Shown here one piece after another: positions 26,793 through 35,159 of a DNA stretch of 64,000 bases. Positions within the stretch are counted from its first letter, which is position 1. Each line of letters starts with the position of its first letter. The stretch spans positions 372,001 to 436,000 of the forward strand of contig NZ_JAFEVZ010000001.1 of assembly GCF_022802975.1 (NCBI RefSeq), written 5' to 3'. The notes beneath the pieces are model-generated. The model made no database searches and was not told the DNA's origin. It saw only the letters and a program-made list of their open reading frames with translations. The DNA comes from Flavobacterium pectinovorum (lineage in GTDB: Bacteria > Bacteroidota > Bacteroidia > Flavobacteriales > Flavobacteriaceae). The translations under genes and the position numbers were made by a program.

Positions 26793-27305
26793 ATGTCAAA
26801 AGAAGATAATTTAAATAAAAACTGGAAAAAAGACTTTCCTATTGAAAAACAACAGGCGACCAGCGTAAGCAGACGTGATTTCGCAAAATTCCTGACATTG
26901 GTTTCCGGTGGATTAATGGTAGGCAGCGGTTTAGTAGCTGCCAAGGCTTACATTTATCCAAAAGAAGAAGTAGAAGGAGAGCATTTCGTGTGTAAAAAAG
27001 GGGAAGTTCCGGTGGGAGGAACAAGAGCTTTTGTAATTGATGGCAGTACAATTCCGTACATATTAATTCATCTGGAAAATGGTGATTTTAAGGCGTATGA
27101 ACAGAAATGTACCCATCTTTCCTGCTCTGTTTTTTACAAACCTGGAACCGGAATTATCCATTGTCCATGTCATGAAGGTTCTTTTGATGCCAAAACAGGT
27201 GATGTTCTTGCAGGTCCTCCGCCCAGAGCTTTGCCCAAGTTAGATGTTTTTTTTAAAGGAGATGCTGTTTATGTAAAGGCGGCAAAGCAAGAAGAATTAA
27301 GGTAA
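26793..27305 (+). CDS. Tat-type Rieske [2Fe-2S] protein
   Basis: A 170-residue Rieske protein. The N-terminus has a twin-arginine motif (SVSRRDFAKFLTLVSGG) and one hydrophobic stretch, typical of Rieske proteins that keep it as a membrane anchor with the cluster domain outside. The cluster ligands are CTHLSC and CPCHEGSFD, with the conserved glycine-rich GPPPRALPKLDV after them. Here it follows a molybdoenzyme and ferredoxin rather than a bc1-type cytochrome. A Rieske/b-cytochrome module beside a nitrate reductase is known from haloarchaeal nar operons, which makes a quinol-oxidising role plausible, but the electron route is inferred. Confidence 0.85.
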   Translation: MSKEDNLNKNWKKDFPIEKQQATSVSRRDFAKFLTLVSGGLMVGSGLVAAKAYIYPKEEVEGEHFVCKKGEVPVGGTRAFVIDGSTIPYILIHLENGDFKAYEQKCTHLSCSVFYKPGTGIIHCPCHEGSFDAKTGDVLAGPPPRALPKLDVFFKGDAVYVKAAKQEELR

Positions 27306-27324
27306 ATCATTAAAATAAAACAGT

Positions 27325-27570
27325 ATGAGTAATTTTAGAAGAAGTCAGAATCAATCTAATCCAAACAAACTGAATGCAATTCTTTCATCATTAATTTTTA
27401 TATTAATCCTTAATGTAAGTATTCAGATTTGGTTACTGTATGCGTCACTAAATAATGCTTTAGAAAATAATAAAGAAATTCTTATCCCGGCATTTATCGC
27501 TTCTTTAATATTGTTTTTGATAGGTTTTAGCTGGCTGTATTATTTGCCTAAAGGGAATTTTAAAAAATGA
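27325..27570 (+). CDS. Small two-helix membrane protein of the nitrate reductase-like cluster
   Basis: An 81-residue protein not recognised. A polar N-terminus (MSNFRRSQNQSNPNKL) is followed by two membrane helices (AILSSLIFILILNVSIQIWLL and LIPAFIASLILFLIGFSWLYYL) and a short basic tail. It lies 19 bp after the Rieske gene and is the last gene before a repeat, so it is probably a small subunit or assembly factor of the complex. Confidence 0.65.
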   Translation: MSNFRRSQNQSNPNKLNAILSSLIFILILNVSIQIWLLYASLNNALENNKEILIPAFIASLILFLIGFSWLYYLPKGNFKK

Positions 27571-27580
27571 CAGATAGTTT

Positions 27581-27726
27581 CCGTTGGGTATAATTATTAA
27601 AAACGTCAGTTCGAGTTTTTTTTGTGTAGAGAAACGAAACAAAAAATGTATCGAGAACCGTTTTTAATGATAATTTTCTGTTCTCGATACAATCCCAATG
27701 AAAAATAGGCATCACTCGAACTGACG
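27581..27726. repeat. Interspersed palindromic repeat (CGTCAGTTCGAG family)
   Basis: The gap 27571-27795 holds one copy of a repeat that begins CCGTTGGGTATAATTATTAA, then ACGTCAGTTCGAG, an inner palindrome TGTATCGAGAACC / TTCTCGATACA, and CACTCGAACTGACG as inverted end. Related copies are at 33341-33496 and 44881-45070. No gene is seen here. Confidence 0.75.
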
Positions 27727-27795
27727 AAAAATTATCATCAAAAACTAATTACATGCAACGGTAGATAGTTAATCAAAATTTTAAAACAATAATTT

Positions 27796-28821
27796 ATGAG
27801 TTTAAATTCTATTTACAATAAAAAAAAGATTGCTTTTTTCTCCACGCAGCCGTATGATAAAATTTTCTTTGATAAGTACAATGACGAATTTAGTTACGAG
27901 TTGGATTATTTTGAAACGCAACTGAATCCGCAGACAGTTACTCTAATCGAAAATACTGAAATTGTCTGTGTTTTTGTAAATGATATTGTCAACGAATCAG
28001 TAATCAGGCAACTGGCAGAAAAAAATGTAAAAATTATCGCCTTGCGTTGTGCCGGTTTTAACAACGTCGACCTGGAAGCTGCAAAAAAATACAATATAAA
28101 AGTCTGCCGTGTTCCGGCTTATTCTCCACAGGCAGTTGCAGAACATGCGATGGCGATGATTTTAACCTTAAACCGGAAAACACACAAAGCCTACAATCGC
28201 GTACGTGAACAAAATTTCGCCTTAAATGGTCTATTGGGTTTTGATTTGTTCGGAAAAACAATCGGAATTATCGGAACCGGAAATATCGGGAAAGCTTTTG
28301 CTAAAATTGCTTTAGGTTTTGGCTGTAAAGTATTGGCGTATGATATTGTCGAAAATGAAGAAATGATCAAAGACGGCGTTTCTTTTGTAGGTTTAGAAGC
28401 CATTTTTAAAACAAGTGATATCATTTCGCTGCATTGCCCATTAAATGATCAGACGAAGCATGTAATCAATAAAAAGTCTATTGATTTAATGAAAGAACAC
28501 ATTATGATTATCAATACCAGCCGTGGCGGACTGATAGAAACATCCTGCGTTATCGAAGGTCTGAAAGAAGGAAAAATAGGTTACCTTGGAATCGATGTTT
28601 ACGAACAGGAAGAAAAATTGTTCTTTAGAGATTTATCAGCAGATATTATTCAGGATGATGCGATTCAGCGTTTAATGAGTTTTCCTAATGTTTTGGTAAC
28701 GGCACATCAGGCATTTTTTACCAACGAAGCTTTAACTCAGATTGCTTTGGTCACTTTTAATAATATAAAATCATTATTGACTGATAATGATATCGAAAAT
28801 AAAGCAGCGTTGCTAGTTTAA
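27796..28821 (+). CDS. D-2-hydroxyacid dehydrogenase (D-lactate dehydrogenase type)
   Basis: NAD-dependent dehydrogenase of 341 residues, most like fermentative LdhA. The Rossmann loop is GIIGTGNIGKAFAKIA. The catalytic set is Arg in INTSRGGLIET, Glu in DVYEQEEKLFF and His in TAHQAFFTNEAL, in the order expected for the family. VRVPAYSPQAVAEHAMAM-type substrate segment is present as RVPAYSPQAVAEH. The length and the EKLFF-x2-D element after the Glu are those of D-lactate dehydrogenases. It would reduce pyruvate to D-lactate, which suits oxygen limitation. Stands alone; a weak hairpin follows. Confidence 0.88.
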   Translation: MSLNSIYNKKKIAFFSTQPYDKIFFDKYNDEFSYELDYFETQLNPQTVTLIENTEIVCVFVNDIVNESVIRQLAEKNVKIIALRCAGFNNVDLEAAKKYNIKVCRVPAYSPQAVAEHAMAMILTLNRKTHKAYNRVREQNFALNGLLGFDLFGKTIGIIGTGNIGKAFAKIALGFGCKVLAYDIVENEEMIKDGVSFVGLEAIFKTSDIISLHCPLNDQTKHVINKKSIDLMKEHIMIINTSRGGLIETSCVIEGLKEGKIGYLGIDVYEQEEKLFFRDLSADIIQDDAIQRLMSFPNVLVTAHQAFFTNEALTQIALVTFNNIKSLLTDNDIENKAALLV

Positions 28822-28837
28822 ATTGAATTAGATTGGC

Positions 28838-28871
28838 AAACCCGGCAAGTTTTAAAAACCTGTCGGGTTTA
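28838..28871 (+). terminator. Terminator-like hairpin after the dehydrogenase gene
   Basis: AAACCCGGCAAG and CTGTCGGGTTT pair with a short loop containing TTTTAAAAA and one mismatch. There is only a weak T tract, so efficiency is uncertain. Confidence 0.45.
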
Positions 28872-28900
28872 AATATAAATAAGAATTAAAAATATCGATT

Positions 28901-29497
28901 ATGAAAAATAAAATTCTGTTTTTAATTGCAATTTTAGCATTCTATTCCTGTCAAAATAAAAATGAGAACAAAAATATAATCAAAGCAATTGTTCAGGACA
29001 CCTTGTCAAAAACAATTGGCGGTACAGCAGATGTAAGTGATGCTCCGCTCAAAGATGATAAAGCAGTCCGGTTGATTCGTGAACAACTTCAGGTTTTATT
29101 AAAGAAAGATCTTCCCGCAATGACAAAAGAAGACCGTTACTTTTACTACGAAGCTTTCGATTTAAATAACGATCAGAAAAACGAATATTTTGTAGGTTTC
29201 TCCAATTCGTATTTCTGCGGGAGCGGAGGATGTTCGGGTTATATTTTAAATAATGATGGAAGCCTGATTAACTCCTTTACCGTAACCGATTTTCCAATTT
29301 ATGTCACTACAATCCCGACAGAAAAGTTTTATGATTTAATCATGGAAACTGGCGGAAAGTTTCATCATATAAAATTCAAAAATGGAAAATATCCTTCAAA
29401 TCCATCTGTTCAGCCCGAACATAAAGGCGATTTTCCAAAAGAAAGTTCAAAGGTTTTGGATATTCAGGGGAAGAAATTGGAGCGGTATTCGTTTTAG
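28901..29497 (+). CDS. Predicted lipoprotein of unknown function
   Basis: A 198-residue lipoprotein: signal peptide ends AILAFYSCQNK (Cys about 17), followed by an Asn/Lys-rich linker. The globular part has an EF-hand-like loop in AFDLNNDQKNEYFVGFSN and a conserved-looking FCGSGGCSGYIL with two cysteines. I do not recognise the family; similar short outer-envelope lipoproteins with a DxNxDG-like calcium loop are common in Bacteroidota. It has no close operon partner; the next gene has its own promoter. Confidence 0.6.
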   Translation: MKNKILFLIAILAFYSCQNKNENKNIIKAIVQDTLSKTIGGTADVSDAPLKDDKAVRLIREQLQVLLKKDLPAMTKEDRYFYYEAFDLNNDQKNEYFVGFSNSYFCGSGGCSGYILNNDGSLINSFTVTDFPIYVTTIPTEKFYDLIMETGGKFHHIKFKNGKYPSNPSVQPEHKGDFPKESSKVLDIQGKKLERYSF

Positions 29498-29524
29498 AAC
29501 ATGTTAAAGTAATTGCTAATTGCA

Positions 29525-29554
29525 TTTGCGGAGTATAAATAAACTATATATTTG
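29525..29554 (+). promoter_or_regulatory. Bacteroidota-type promoter of the rloAB pair
   Basis: TTTG (29525-29528) and TATATTTG (29547-29554), separated by 18 bp, match the -33 TTTG and -7 TAnnTTTG consensus fully. The ATG follows 30 bp later. This is the best full-consensus promoter in the window. Confidence 0.65.
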
Positions 29555-29583
29555 CAATATATTTACAAATAAAGCTAATAATC

Positions 29584-30810
29584 ATGTTGTTGAATTTTAG
29601 AGTTTCTAATTTCCGTTCTATAAATGAAATGGTTGAATTGTCTATGATACCTAGCGATTTAAAAAATCCAATAAACGTAATCAAGAAGACAAATCCCAAT
29701 GCTACTAAAAATAAAGATTATTATGCCTTAACTTCTGCAGCTATTTATGGACCTAATGCAAGTGGAAAGAGTAATATTATAAGAGCGCTATATGACTTTA
29801 GAGCATTTATAGAGATGTCTACAGATAATAAACCAAATGGTAATATTGGTTTATATGATCCATTTAGATTAAGTAATGAAAATTTAACAAAAGGGTCTTA
29901 TTTTTCGATTGACTTGTTAATTGATAATGTTTTACATGTTTATTCAGTTGAAGTATCAAGTAATGAAATTTTAAATGAAACATTAATGATTTATCCAAAA
30001 GGAGTGCAAGTAAAAGTTTTTGAAAGAAATCGCCAAAAAATCATTAAAGGAAATGGATATGAAGGAATTTTTGAAACAATAAAACAACGTACAACGGAGA
30101 ATCAATTATTTTTAGGTAAAGCTGCGCTTGAAAATGTTGAAATTGCCAAAAAAACTTATGAAGCGATTATTCTTATTATAGTTTTTACAGCGGACAGCTT
30201 TCATTCCAATAAGTTTAATGATATTTTTAGTAAAATAATGTTTAAAGATTTACAAGTGTGGGGTGATGTTTTAAAATTATCAAAATCTCTAATTCAAAAA
30301 ATAGATACTCAAGTTGTTGATTTTGAAGAAATTGATGGTAGTATTAAAACATTTCACTTGAATGATATAAATGAAAAAATAGAGTTTGAATATATAGATG
30401 AATCATCTGGAACACAGAGAGTTATTGCATTTAGTCCTATCGTTTTAAATAGATTGAGAGGTGGAAGTATTTTAGTTGTAGATGAATTTGAAAGAAGTTT
30501 GCATCCAGAAATTGCGCAATATATATTGAGTTTATTCAATGATCCAGAGGTTAATAAAAATGGAGCGCAATTTATTTTTGCAACTCATGATACTACTCTA
30601 TTAAGTCCTGAAAATAATTTACGAAGAGATCAAATCAATTTAGTAGAGAAAAATTCAAAAGGGGAAACTGAATTATATACAGTTTCAGATATTAAAGGGA
30701 TTAGAGAAGGGAATTTTGAAAAATGGTATACCGAAGGAAGATTAGGAGCAGTACCTAATATTGCAAGAGAAACTTTTAGACATGAATTAATTGAATTTAT
30801 AAATTCATAA
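29584..30810 (+). CDS. RloA/AbiLi-type AAA ATPase (candidate phage defence)
   Basis: A 408-residue ABC/SMC-like ATPase (AAA_15/AAA_21 type). It begins with LLNFRVSNFRSINEMVELSM, typical of OLD/RloA proteins, and has Walker A GPNASGKS at residues 56-63. The signature helix RGGSILVVDEFERSLHPEIA contains Walker B, and FATHDTTLLSPENNL the H-loop. It is followed two bases later by a TOPRIM-like RloB gene. Such pairs are annotated as RloAB or AbiL and are linked to abortive infection or to restriction loci. The pair has its own strong promoter and a terminator behind it, so it is a self-contained unit. Defence function is inferred from family, not shown. Confidence 0.82.
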   Translation: MLLNFRVSNFRSINEMVELSMIPSDLKNPINVIKKTNPNATKNKDYYALTSAAIYGPNASGKSNIIRALYDFRAFIEMSTDNKPNGNIGLYDPFRLSNENLTKGSYFSIDLLIDNVLHVYSVEVSSNEILNETLMIYPKGVQVKVFERNRQKIIKGNGYEGIFETIKQRTTENQLFLGKAALENVEIAKKTYEAIILIIVFTADSFHSNKFNDIFSKIMFKDLQVWGDVLKLSKSLIQKIDTQVVDFEEIDGSIKTFHLNDINEKIEFEYIDESSGTQRVIAFSPIVLNRLRGGSILVVDEFERSLHPEIAQYILSLFNDPEVNKNGAQFIFATHDTTLLSPENNLRRDQINLVEKNSKGETELYTVSDIKGIREGNFEKWYTEGRLGAVPNIARETFRHELIEFINS

Positions 30811-30812
30811 AT

Positions 30813-31403
30813 ATGGCTAAAAGACCAAAGAATAATTTTAAAGAGAGACAGTTTAAATCAAAGGTTTTGATTCTTTGCGAAGGATTAACTGAGAAGAATT
30901 ATTTTAATGCAATGAAGGAGGATTTGGGTTTGCCTAAAACCATAGCTGTAAATGTAATTGACTGTAAAGGTGATGTTACTGATGTTTTAAAAAACGCAAA
31001 GAAAGAGGGTTTTGAAAAGATATTTGTAGTTTTTGATCATGATAATTTCCCACGAAGAGGAGATGTTTTCAAACTTGCTTCTCAAAAAAGCGCAGATGTT
31101 ATTTTTTCTAGTATATGTTTTGAAACATGGTACCTGCTCCACTTTAAAAATTCAACCAAAGCTTTTACTTCAGAAGCAGAGTTAGAAAAGGAATTGAAAA
31201 AATGTGCAGGAATGGAGAATTATGAAAAAAATAATTTCAAGCACTATTCTATTTTAAAAGATAAAATAACTACAGCGAAATCTCATGCTGAAAAAAGCAG
31301 ATCAACAGTTATTCAAAATAATGATGGAGTAGAAGTATTTAATTTAAATCCTTTTACTAATGTAGATGAATTGGTAATTTATTTAGAAAATCAAAAACAA
31401 TAA
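30813..31403 (+). CDS. RloB/AbiLii-type TOPRIM-like protein (candidate phage defence)
   Basis: A 196-residue RloB-like protein, partner of the ATPase two bases upstream. It opens with a basic stretch (MAKRPKNNFKERQFKSK). Then comes VLILCEGLTEKNYFNAMKE, the nucleotide-transferase/TOPRIM-type glutamate motif, and KIFVVFDHDNFPRRGDVF, whose DxD-like acidic residues should bind metal. SICFETWYLLHF follows as in the family. It is predicted to be a nuclease or nucleotide-acting effector controlled by RloA. The combination rules out a stand-alone OLD system. It ends at a terminator shared with lysS. Confidence 0.82.
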   Translation: MAKRPKNNFKERQFKSKVLILCEGLTEKNYFNAMKEDLGLPKTIAVNVIDCKGDVTDVLKNAKKEGFEKIFVVFDHDNFPRRGDVFKLASQKSADVIFSSICFETWYLLHFKNSTKAFTSEAELEKELKKCAGMENYEKNNFKHYSILKDKITTAKSHAEKSRSTVIQNNDGVEVFNLNPFTNVDELVIYLENQKQ

Positions 31404-31430
31404 AAAAGAGCTTCAATTTTGAAGCTCTTT
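31404..31430. terminator. Bidirectional terminator (rloB / lysS)
   Basis: AAAAGAGCTTCAA pairs with TTGAAGCTCTTT around a TTT-type loop, flanked by A and T runs. It lies between the convergent rloB and lysS genes. Confidence 0.75.
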
Positions 31431-31455
31431 CTAGTATTATTATATTGAAAATTCA

Positions 31456-33156
31456 TTACCCCACCAATTCCACAAACTTAAACTCACCTTCCACGGCAAC
31501 TTTAGTCAAACCATGTTTAGATAAATTTTTCATAGACGCATCCCATTTTTTACCGCTTAAATTCGCCGTAATTTTTAATTGCTGAAGATCCATTTTATTT
31601 TCATTTCCTTTCAATAAATCAACGATAAATTTCTCTTCATCAGAAAGTTCAACTGTTTGTTTTTTCTCAGGACGCATTTGCGGGAACAATAAAACTTCCT
31701 GAATAGAAGCGTTGTTTGTTAAATACATAATCAAACGATCCATTCCAATTCCCATTCCGGATGTTGGAGGCATACCGTACTCAAGCGCTCTTAAGAAATC
31801 TTCGTCTATGATTCCGTTTGCTTCATCATCACCTTTTGCAGCCAGACGCATTTGATCTTCAAAACGCTCACGCTGATCAATAGGGTCATTTAATTCAGAA
31901 TACGCATTTGCGATTTCTTTTCCGCAAACCATCAATTCAAAACGTTCCGTCAAATCTGGGTTATCACGGTGCTCTTTACAAAGCGGAGACATTTCTTTTG
32001 GATAATCCGTAATAAAAGTTGGCTGAATATAATTTCCTTCACATTTAGCGCCAAAAATCTCATCAATCAATTTTCCTTTACCCATTGTGTTGTCAACCTC
32101 GATTCCCATTCCTCTTGCAGCTTCAAACAACTCTTCTTCTGTTTTACCTGAAATGTCAAAACCGGTAAAATGTTTGATAGAATCTGTCATCGTTACACGA
32201 GCGTAAGGCGCTTTAAAGTTGATTTGGTGTTCACCAAAAGTAACTTCACTTGTACCGTTTACAGCAATGGCACAATGTTCCAATAAACCTTCTGCAAATT
32301 CCATCATCCAGTTGTAGTCTTTGTAAGCTACATATATTTCCATTGCGGTAAACTCAGGATTATGTGTTCTGTCCATACCTTCGTTACGGAAGTTTCTCGA
32401 GAACTCATAAACACCTTCAAATCCACCAACAATTAATCTTTTTAAGTATAACTCATTCGCAATACGCATGTAAAGCGGAATATCAAGCGAATTATGGTGC
32501 GTAATAAATGGTCGCGCCGAAGCACCACCCGGAATTGACTGTAACACAGGAGTGTCAACTTCAAGATATCCTGCATCGTTAAAATAACCGCGCATTGCAG
32601 TAAATAACTTGGTACGTTTGATGAAAGTTTCTTTAACATGTTGGTTAACCGTTAAATCTACATAACGCATTCTGTAACGCAATTCAGCATCATTAAAAGC
32701 ATCGTGAATATTTCCGTCTTCGTCAACTTTTGGTAATGGTAACGGACGTAATGTTTTACTCAAAAAAGTAAAACCAGTTGCACGAATACATTTTGCACCA
32801 ACCTGTGTCGTAAACAATTCACCTTCAATACCAATAAAATCACCTAAATCGGTTAATTTTTTGAAAACCTGATTGTACAACGTTTTATCATCGCCTTCAC
32901 ACAAAACATCACGGTTTACGTACAATTGAATACGTCCTTCGCTGTCTTGTAATTCAGCAAAACAAGCTTTACCCTGATCACGAACACTCATCAAACGTCC
33001 GGCAACGATTACCTTCTTACCTTCTTCAAACGACTCCTTTATCTGCTTCGAAGTATGATTTACAGGAAAAAGATTAGCAGGATAAGGATTGATTCCTAAG
33101 TTGCGTAAGTTTTGAAGTTTTTCTCTTCTGATGATTTCTTGTTCTGATAATGCCAT
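31456..33156 (-). CDS. lysS: Lysyl-tRNA synthetase (class II)
   Basis: Charges tRNA-Lys. An N-terminal OB-fold (VIVAGRLMSVRDQGKACFAEL to GIEGELF) is followed by the class II core: RYVDLTVNQHVKETFIKRTK (motif 1 side), FRNEGMDRTHNPEFTAMEIY (motif 2) and GMPPTSGMGIGMDRLIMYLT (motif 3). I choose the ATG at 33154-33156 (MALSEQEIIRREKLQNLRN), because the family starts there and the 15 residues upstream are not conserved-looking; this gives 566 residues. About 60 C-terminal residues beyond motif 3 (SDEEKFIVDLLKG to EFKFVELVG) form an extension common in Bacteroidota LysS. Confidence 0.95.
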   Translation of the reverse strand: MALSEQEIIRREKLQNLRNLGINPYPANLFPVNHTSKQIKESFEEGKKVIVAGRLMSVRDQGKACFAELQDSEGRIQLYVNRDVLCEGDDKTLYNQVFKKLTDLGDFIGIEGELFTTQVGAKCIRATGFTFLSKTLRPLPLPKVDEDGNIHDAFNDAELRYRMRYVDLTVNQHVKETFIKRTKLFTAMRGYFNDAGYLEVDTPVLQSIPGGASARPFITHHNSLDIPLYMRIANELYLKRLIVGGFEGVYEFSRNFRNEGMDRTHNPEFTAMEIYVAYKDYNWMMEFAEGLLEHCAIAVNGTSEVTFGEHQINFKAPYARVTMTDSIKHFTGFDISGKTEEELFEAARGMGIEVDNTMGKGKLIDEIFGAKCEGNYIQPTFITDYPKEMSPLCKEHRDNPDLTERFELMVCGKEIANAYSELNDPIDQRERFEDQMRLAAKGDDEANGIIDEDFLRALEYGMPPTSGMGIGMDRLIMYLTNNASIQEVLLFPQMRPEKKQTVELSDEEKFIVDLLKGNENKMDLQQLKITANLSGKKWDASMKNLSKHGLTKVAVEGEFKFVELVG

Positions 33157-33317
33157 TTTGTGCTTTTTTTTAAGAGTGCAAAGATAGTTTTTAAGTCGCA
33201 AAGTTGCAAAGTCATAAAGTCTAAAGTTTTAGAAAAGAGGAATGTTTTTTTATTAGAAGCAGAAAAAAACGTTTCTTAATTATCTGTTGTCCCGCTATCT
33301 GTTGCACACGAGCGATC

Positions 33318-33526
33318 AATGTCATTAAGTTAAGGGACATTATCGTCAGTTCGAGTGTTTTGTTAAAAAATGCGATAGCTTTTTTTAAAAACAAAATGTA
33401 TCGAGAACCTTAGTATTAAAAAGCTTCTCGATACAATTTTTAATCATAAAGCTATTGCATTATTATTATTATTATTAAAAATCACTCGAAGTGACGACTG
33501 AAAATTTCTTAGCTTAATGACATTGC
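33318..33526. repeat. Large nested palindromic repeat (CGTCAGTTCGAG family)
   Basis: The 398-base gap 33202-33599 has no gene. Outer arms CAATGTCATTAAGTTAAG (33318) and CTTAGCTTAATGACATTG (33509) are inverted copies. Inside lie CGTCAGTTCGAGTG and CACTCGAAGTGACG, then TGTATCGAGAACC and TTCTCGATACA, and GCGATAGCTTTTTT and AAAGCTATTGCA. The whole could fold into one long hairpin. Same family as 27581 and 44881. Confidence 0.75.
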
Positions 33527-33599
33527 TTGGTTCCTCGTAATGACTAAAAAAAACTTAGTATCTTAGCTTTTCAGAACCTTAAAATCTTTTCAAAAAAAA

Positions 33600-34325
33600 A
33601 TGAAATACTTATTCATAGTGCTACTCTTGATTTCTGTTGTAAGCTGCCAAATTACCGAAACCATAACAATCAATCCTGACGGAAGCGGTGATATTGAAGT
33701 AGTGCAACTCAGAGATGAAAATAGTTATATGCAAATCGCACGGGAAGAATATTCTAAAGAGAATATATTTGAGGATACTACGTACGTTTTTAAAGATTAT
33801 ATCAAAAAATATAACGAGAATTTTTCAAAATATCTGCCAGAAGAACAGCTGTTGTTTCAAAAATATGCCAATGTAAAAGTACATCTCAAAAAGAGTTCTT
33901 TCGAAAAAGAATATAAAAACACATTCGAACTTCACTTTAATAAAGCTTCAGAAATTCCCGATTTATATAAAACTGAAAATTATGTATCAGACATAGCACA
34001 TAATTATGCATTATCTGCCGAAAACCATTACTACAGAATAACATATGATTTTGACGGAAAAGTTTTTAAACGTAATGTTCTGATTGTAAATACCGCTGAA
34101 CTCGAAAAAGCAAAAGAAGAATGTAAAAAGTTCGAGAACAAATATGGAACTTTAAAATTAATACAGTGTTATACATTAAAGTACAATTTTCCGGGAAAAA
34201 TAAAATCAGTTTCGAATGAAAAAGCAATTCTCAGTTCTGATAAAAAATCGTTAGTTGTAGAATTCCGTCTTTCAGATTTTCTTCAGTATCCTGAAAGTAC
34301 TAATCTGGAAGTGATTTTAGAATAA
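33600..34325 (+). CDS. Predicted lipoprotein, paralogue of the next gene
   Basis: A 241-residue lipoprotein: LLLISVVSCQITETITIN places the lipobox Cys at about residue 16. The next gene encodes a protein with the same plan: an N-terminal T-E-T/N-I-x-I-N-x-(D/N)-G-(S/T)-G segment (ETITINPDGSGDIEVVQL here, ENIYINDNGTGKFSVDL there), a helical middle and a C-terminal YTLKYNFPGKIKSVSN / YVVKYHFPKKIKKVSN block. Family not recognised; the pattern suggests a two-domain secreted beta protein. The two genes are a tandem duplication that has diverged strongly. They have separate upstream regions. Confidence 0.65.
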   Translation: MKYLFIVLLLISVVSCQITETITINPDGSGDIEVVQLRDENSYMQIAREEYSKENIFEDTTYVFKDYIKKYNENFSKYLPEEQLLFQKYANVKVHLKKSSFEKEYKNTFELHFNKASEIPDLYKTENYVSDIAHNYALSAENHYYRITYDFDGKVFKRNVLIVNTAELEKAKEECKKFENKYGTLKLIQCYTLKYNFPGKIKSVSNEKAILSSDKKSLVVEFRLSDFLQYPESTNLEVILE

Positions 34326-34378
34326 TAAGCTGTAAAGCAACTTAGCATCTCAGAACCTTAGTAGCTTAAAAAAGTTCG

Positions 34379-34386
34379 TATCTTTG
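34379..34386 (+). promoter_or_regulatory. -7 element of the second lipoprotein gene
   Basis: TATCTTTG matches TAnnTTTG exactly. It overlaps the TTG at 34384, so transcription must start after that codon and the ATG at 34402 is the true start of the following gene. Confidence 0.5.
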
Positions 34387-34401
34387 ATAAAAATTAATTT
34401 A

Positions 34402-35154
34402 ATGAAATTATATCGATTACTTGTTTTTTGTTTTTTACTGGTAACATTAGCCAGTTGTACTTTTACTGAAAATATTTATATAAATGATAACGGAACCGGA
34501 AAATTTTCTGTAGATCTTGAAGGTTCTTCAATGATGGAAATGGCCGGAGCTCAATTGGACGAACAAATAGGAGCCAATGCCAAAAAATACATAGATACCA
34601 GTTTTACATTCAAGCAATTATTTGAAGAGAAAAAAGACAGCATCGCAAAGCTTTCTCCTGAAATACAGAAGGAACTAAAGAAAATAGAAAATTTCGTTGT
34701 ACATACCGAAATAAGCACTGAAAAAAAGGTTTTTTTAATGACGCTTTCAACAGATTTTAAAAAGGTAAACGAACTTCAGGATATTTTGAAGACCATCAGT
34801 ACGCTTCAAAAGTTAGAAGGACGTCCAAGTACAAATCCTCTTGTGAGCAGTTTTGCAGAAAACAAAAGCAAGTTAAACTATACTTACAACGGAAAGAAAT
34901 TTACACGAAAAGCAGTAATCGATCAGCAAAAAGTGGCTGAAAAAGTAAATGATACAGCTCCAGATATGTCTAAAATGTTTTTTGTATTATCCAATTATGT
35001 GGTAAAATATCATTTTCCGAAAAAAATTAAAAAAGTATCAAACCCGAATGCGCTATTCAGCGAAGATAGAAAATCAATTACAATTCAATACCCTTTTACG
35101 GATTATATGGAGAATCCCGACAAACTGAACTTTGATGTTGAGTTTGAAAAATAA
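34402..35154 (+). CDS. Predicted lipoprotein, second of a tandem pair
   Basis: A 250-residue lipoprotein starting MKLYRLLVFCFLLVTLASCT, with the lipobox Cys near residue 19. I use the ATG at 34402 because the promoter element TATCTTTG covers the earlier TTG. Shared features with the upstream gene are the ENIYINDNGTGKF start, a Lys/Glu-rich helical middle, and YVVKYHFPKKIKKVSNPN followed by a terminal ITIQYPFTDYMENPDKLNF (VVEFRLSDFLQYPESTNL in the paralogue). lipB starts five bases after the stop, so the two may be co-transcribed. Function unknown. Confidence 0.65.
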   Translation: MKLYRLLVFCFLLVTLASCTFTENIYINDNGTGKFSVDLEGSSMMEMAGAQLDEQIGANAKKYIDTSFTFKQLFEEKKDSIAKLSPEIQKELKKIENFVVHTEISTEKKVFLMTLSTDFKKVNELQDILKTISTLQKLEGRPSTNPLVSSFAENKSKLNYTYNGKKFTRKAVIDQQKVAEKVNDTAPDMSKMFFVLSNYVVKYHFPKKIKKVSNPNALFSEDRKSITIQYPFTDYMENPDKLNFDVEFEK

Positions 35155-35159
35155 ATAAA

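Noticed and set aside
29584..31403. PARIS (AriA/AriB) or OLD-family defence system
   Set aside because: The second gene matches RloB, not the DUF4435 TOPRIM protein AriB, and the first lacks a fused TOPRIM domain as in OLD.
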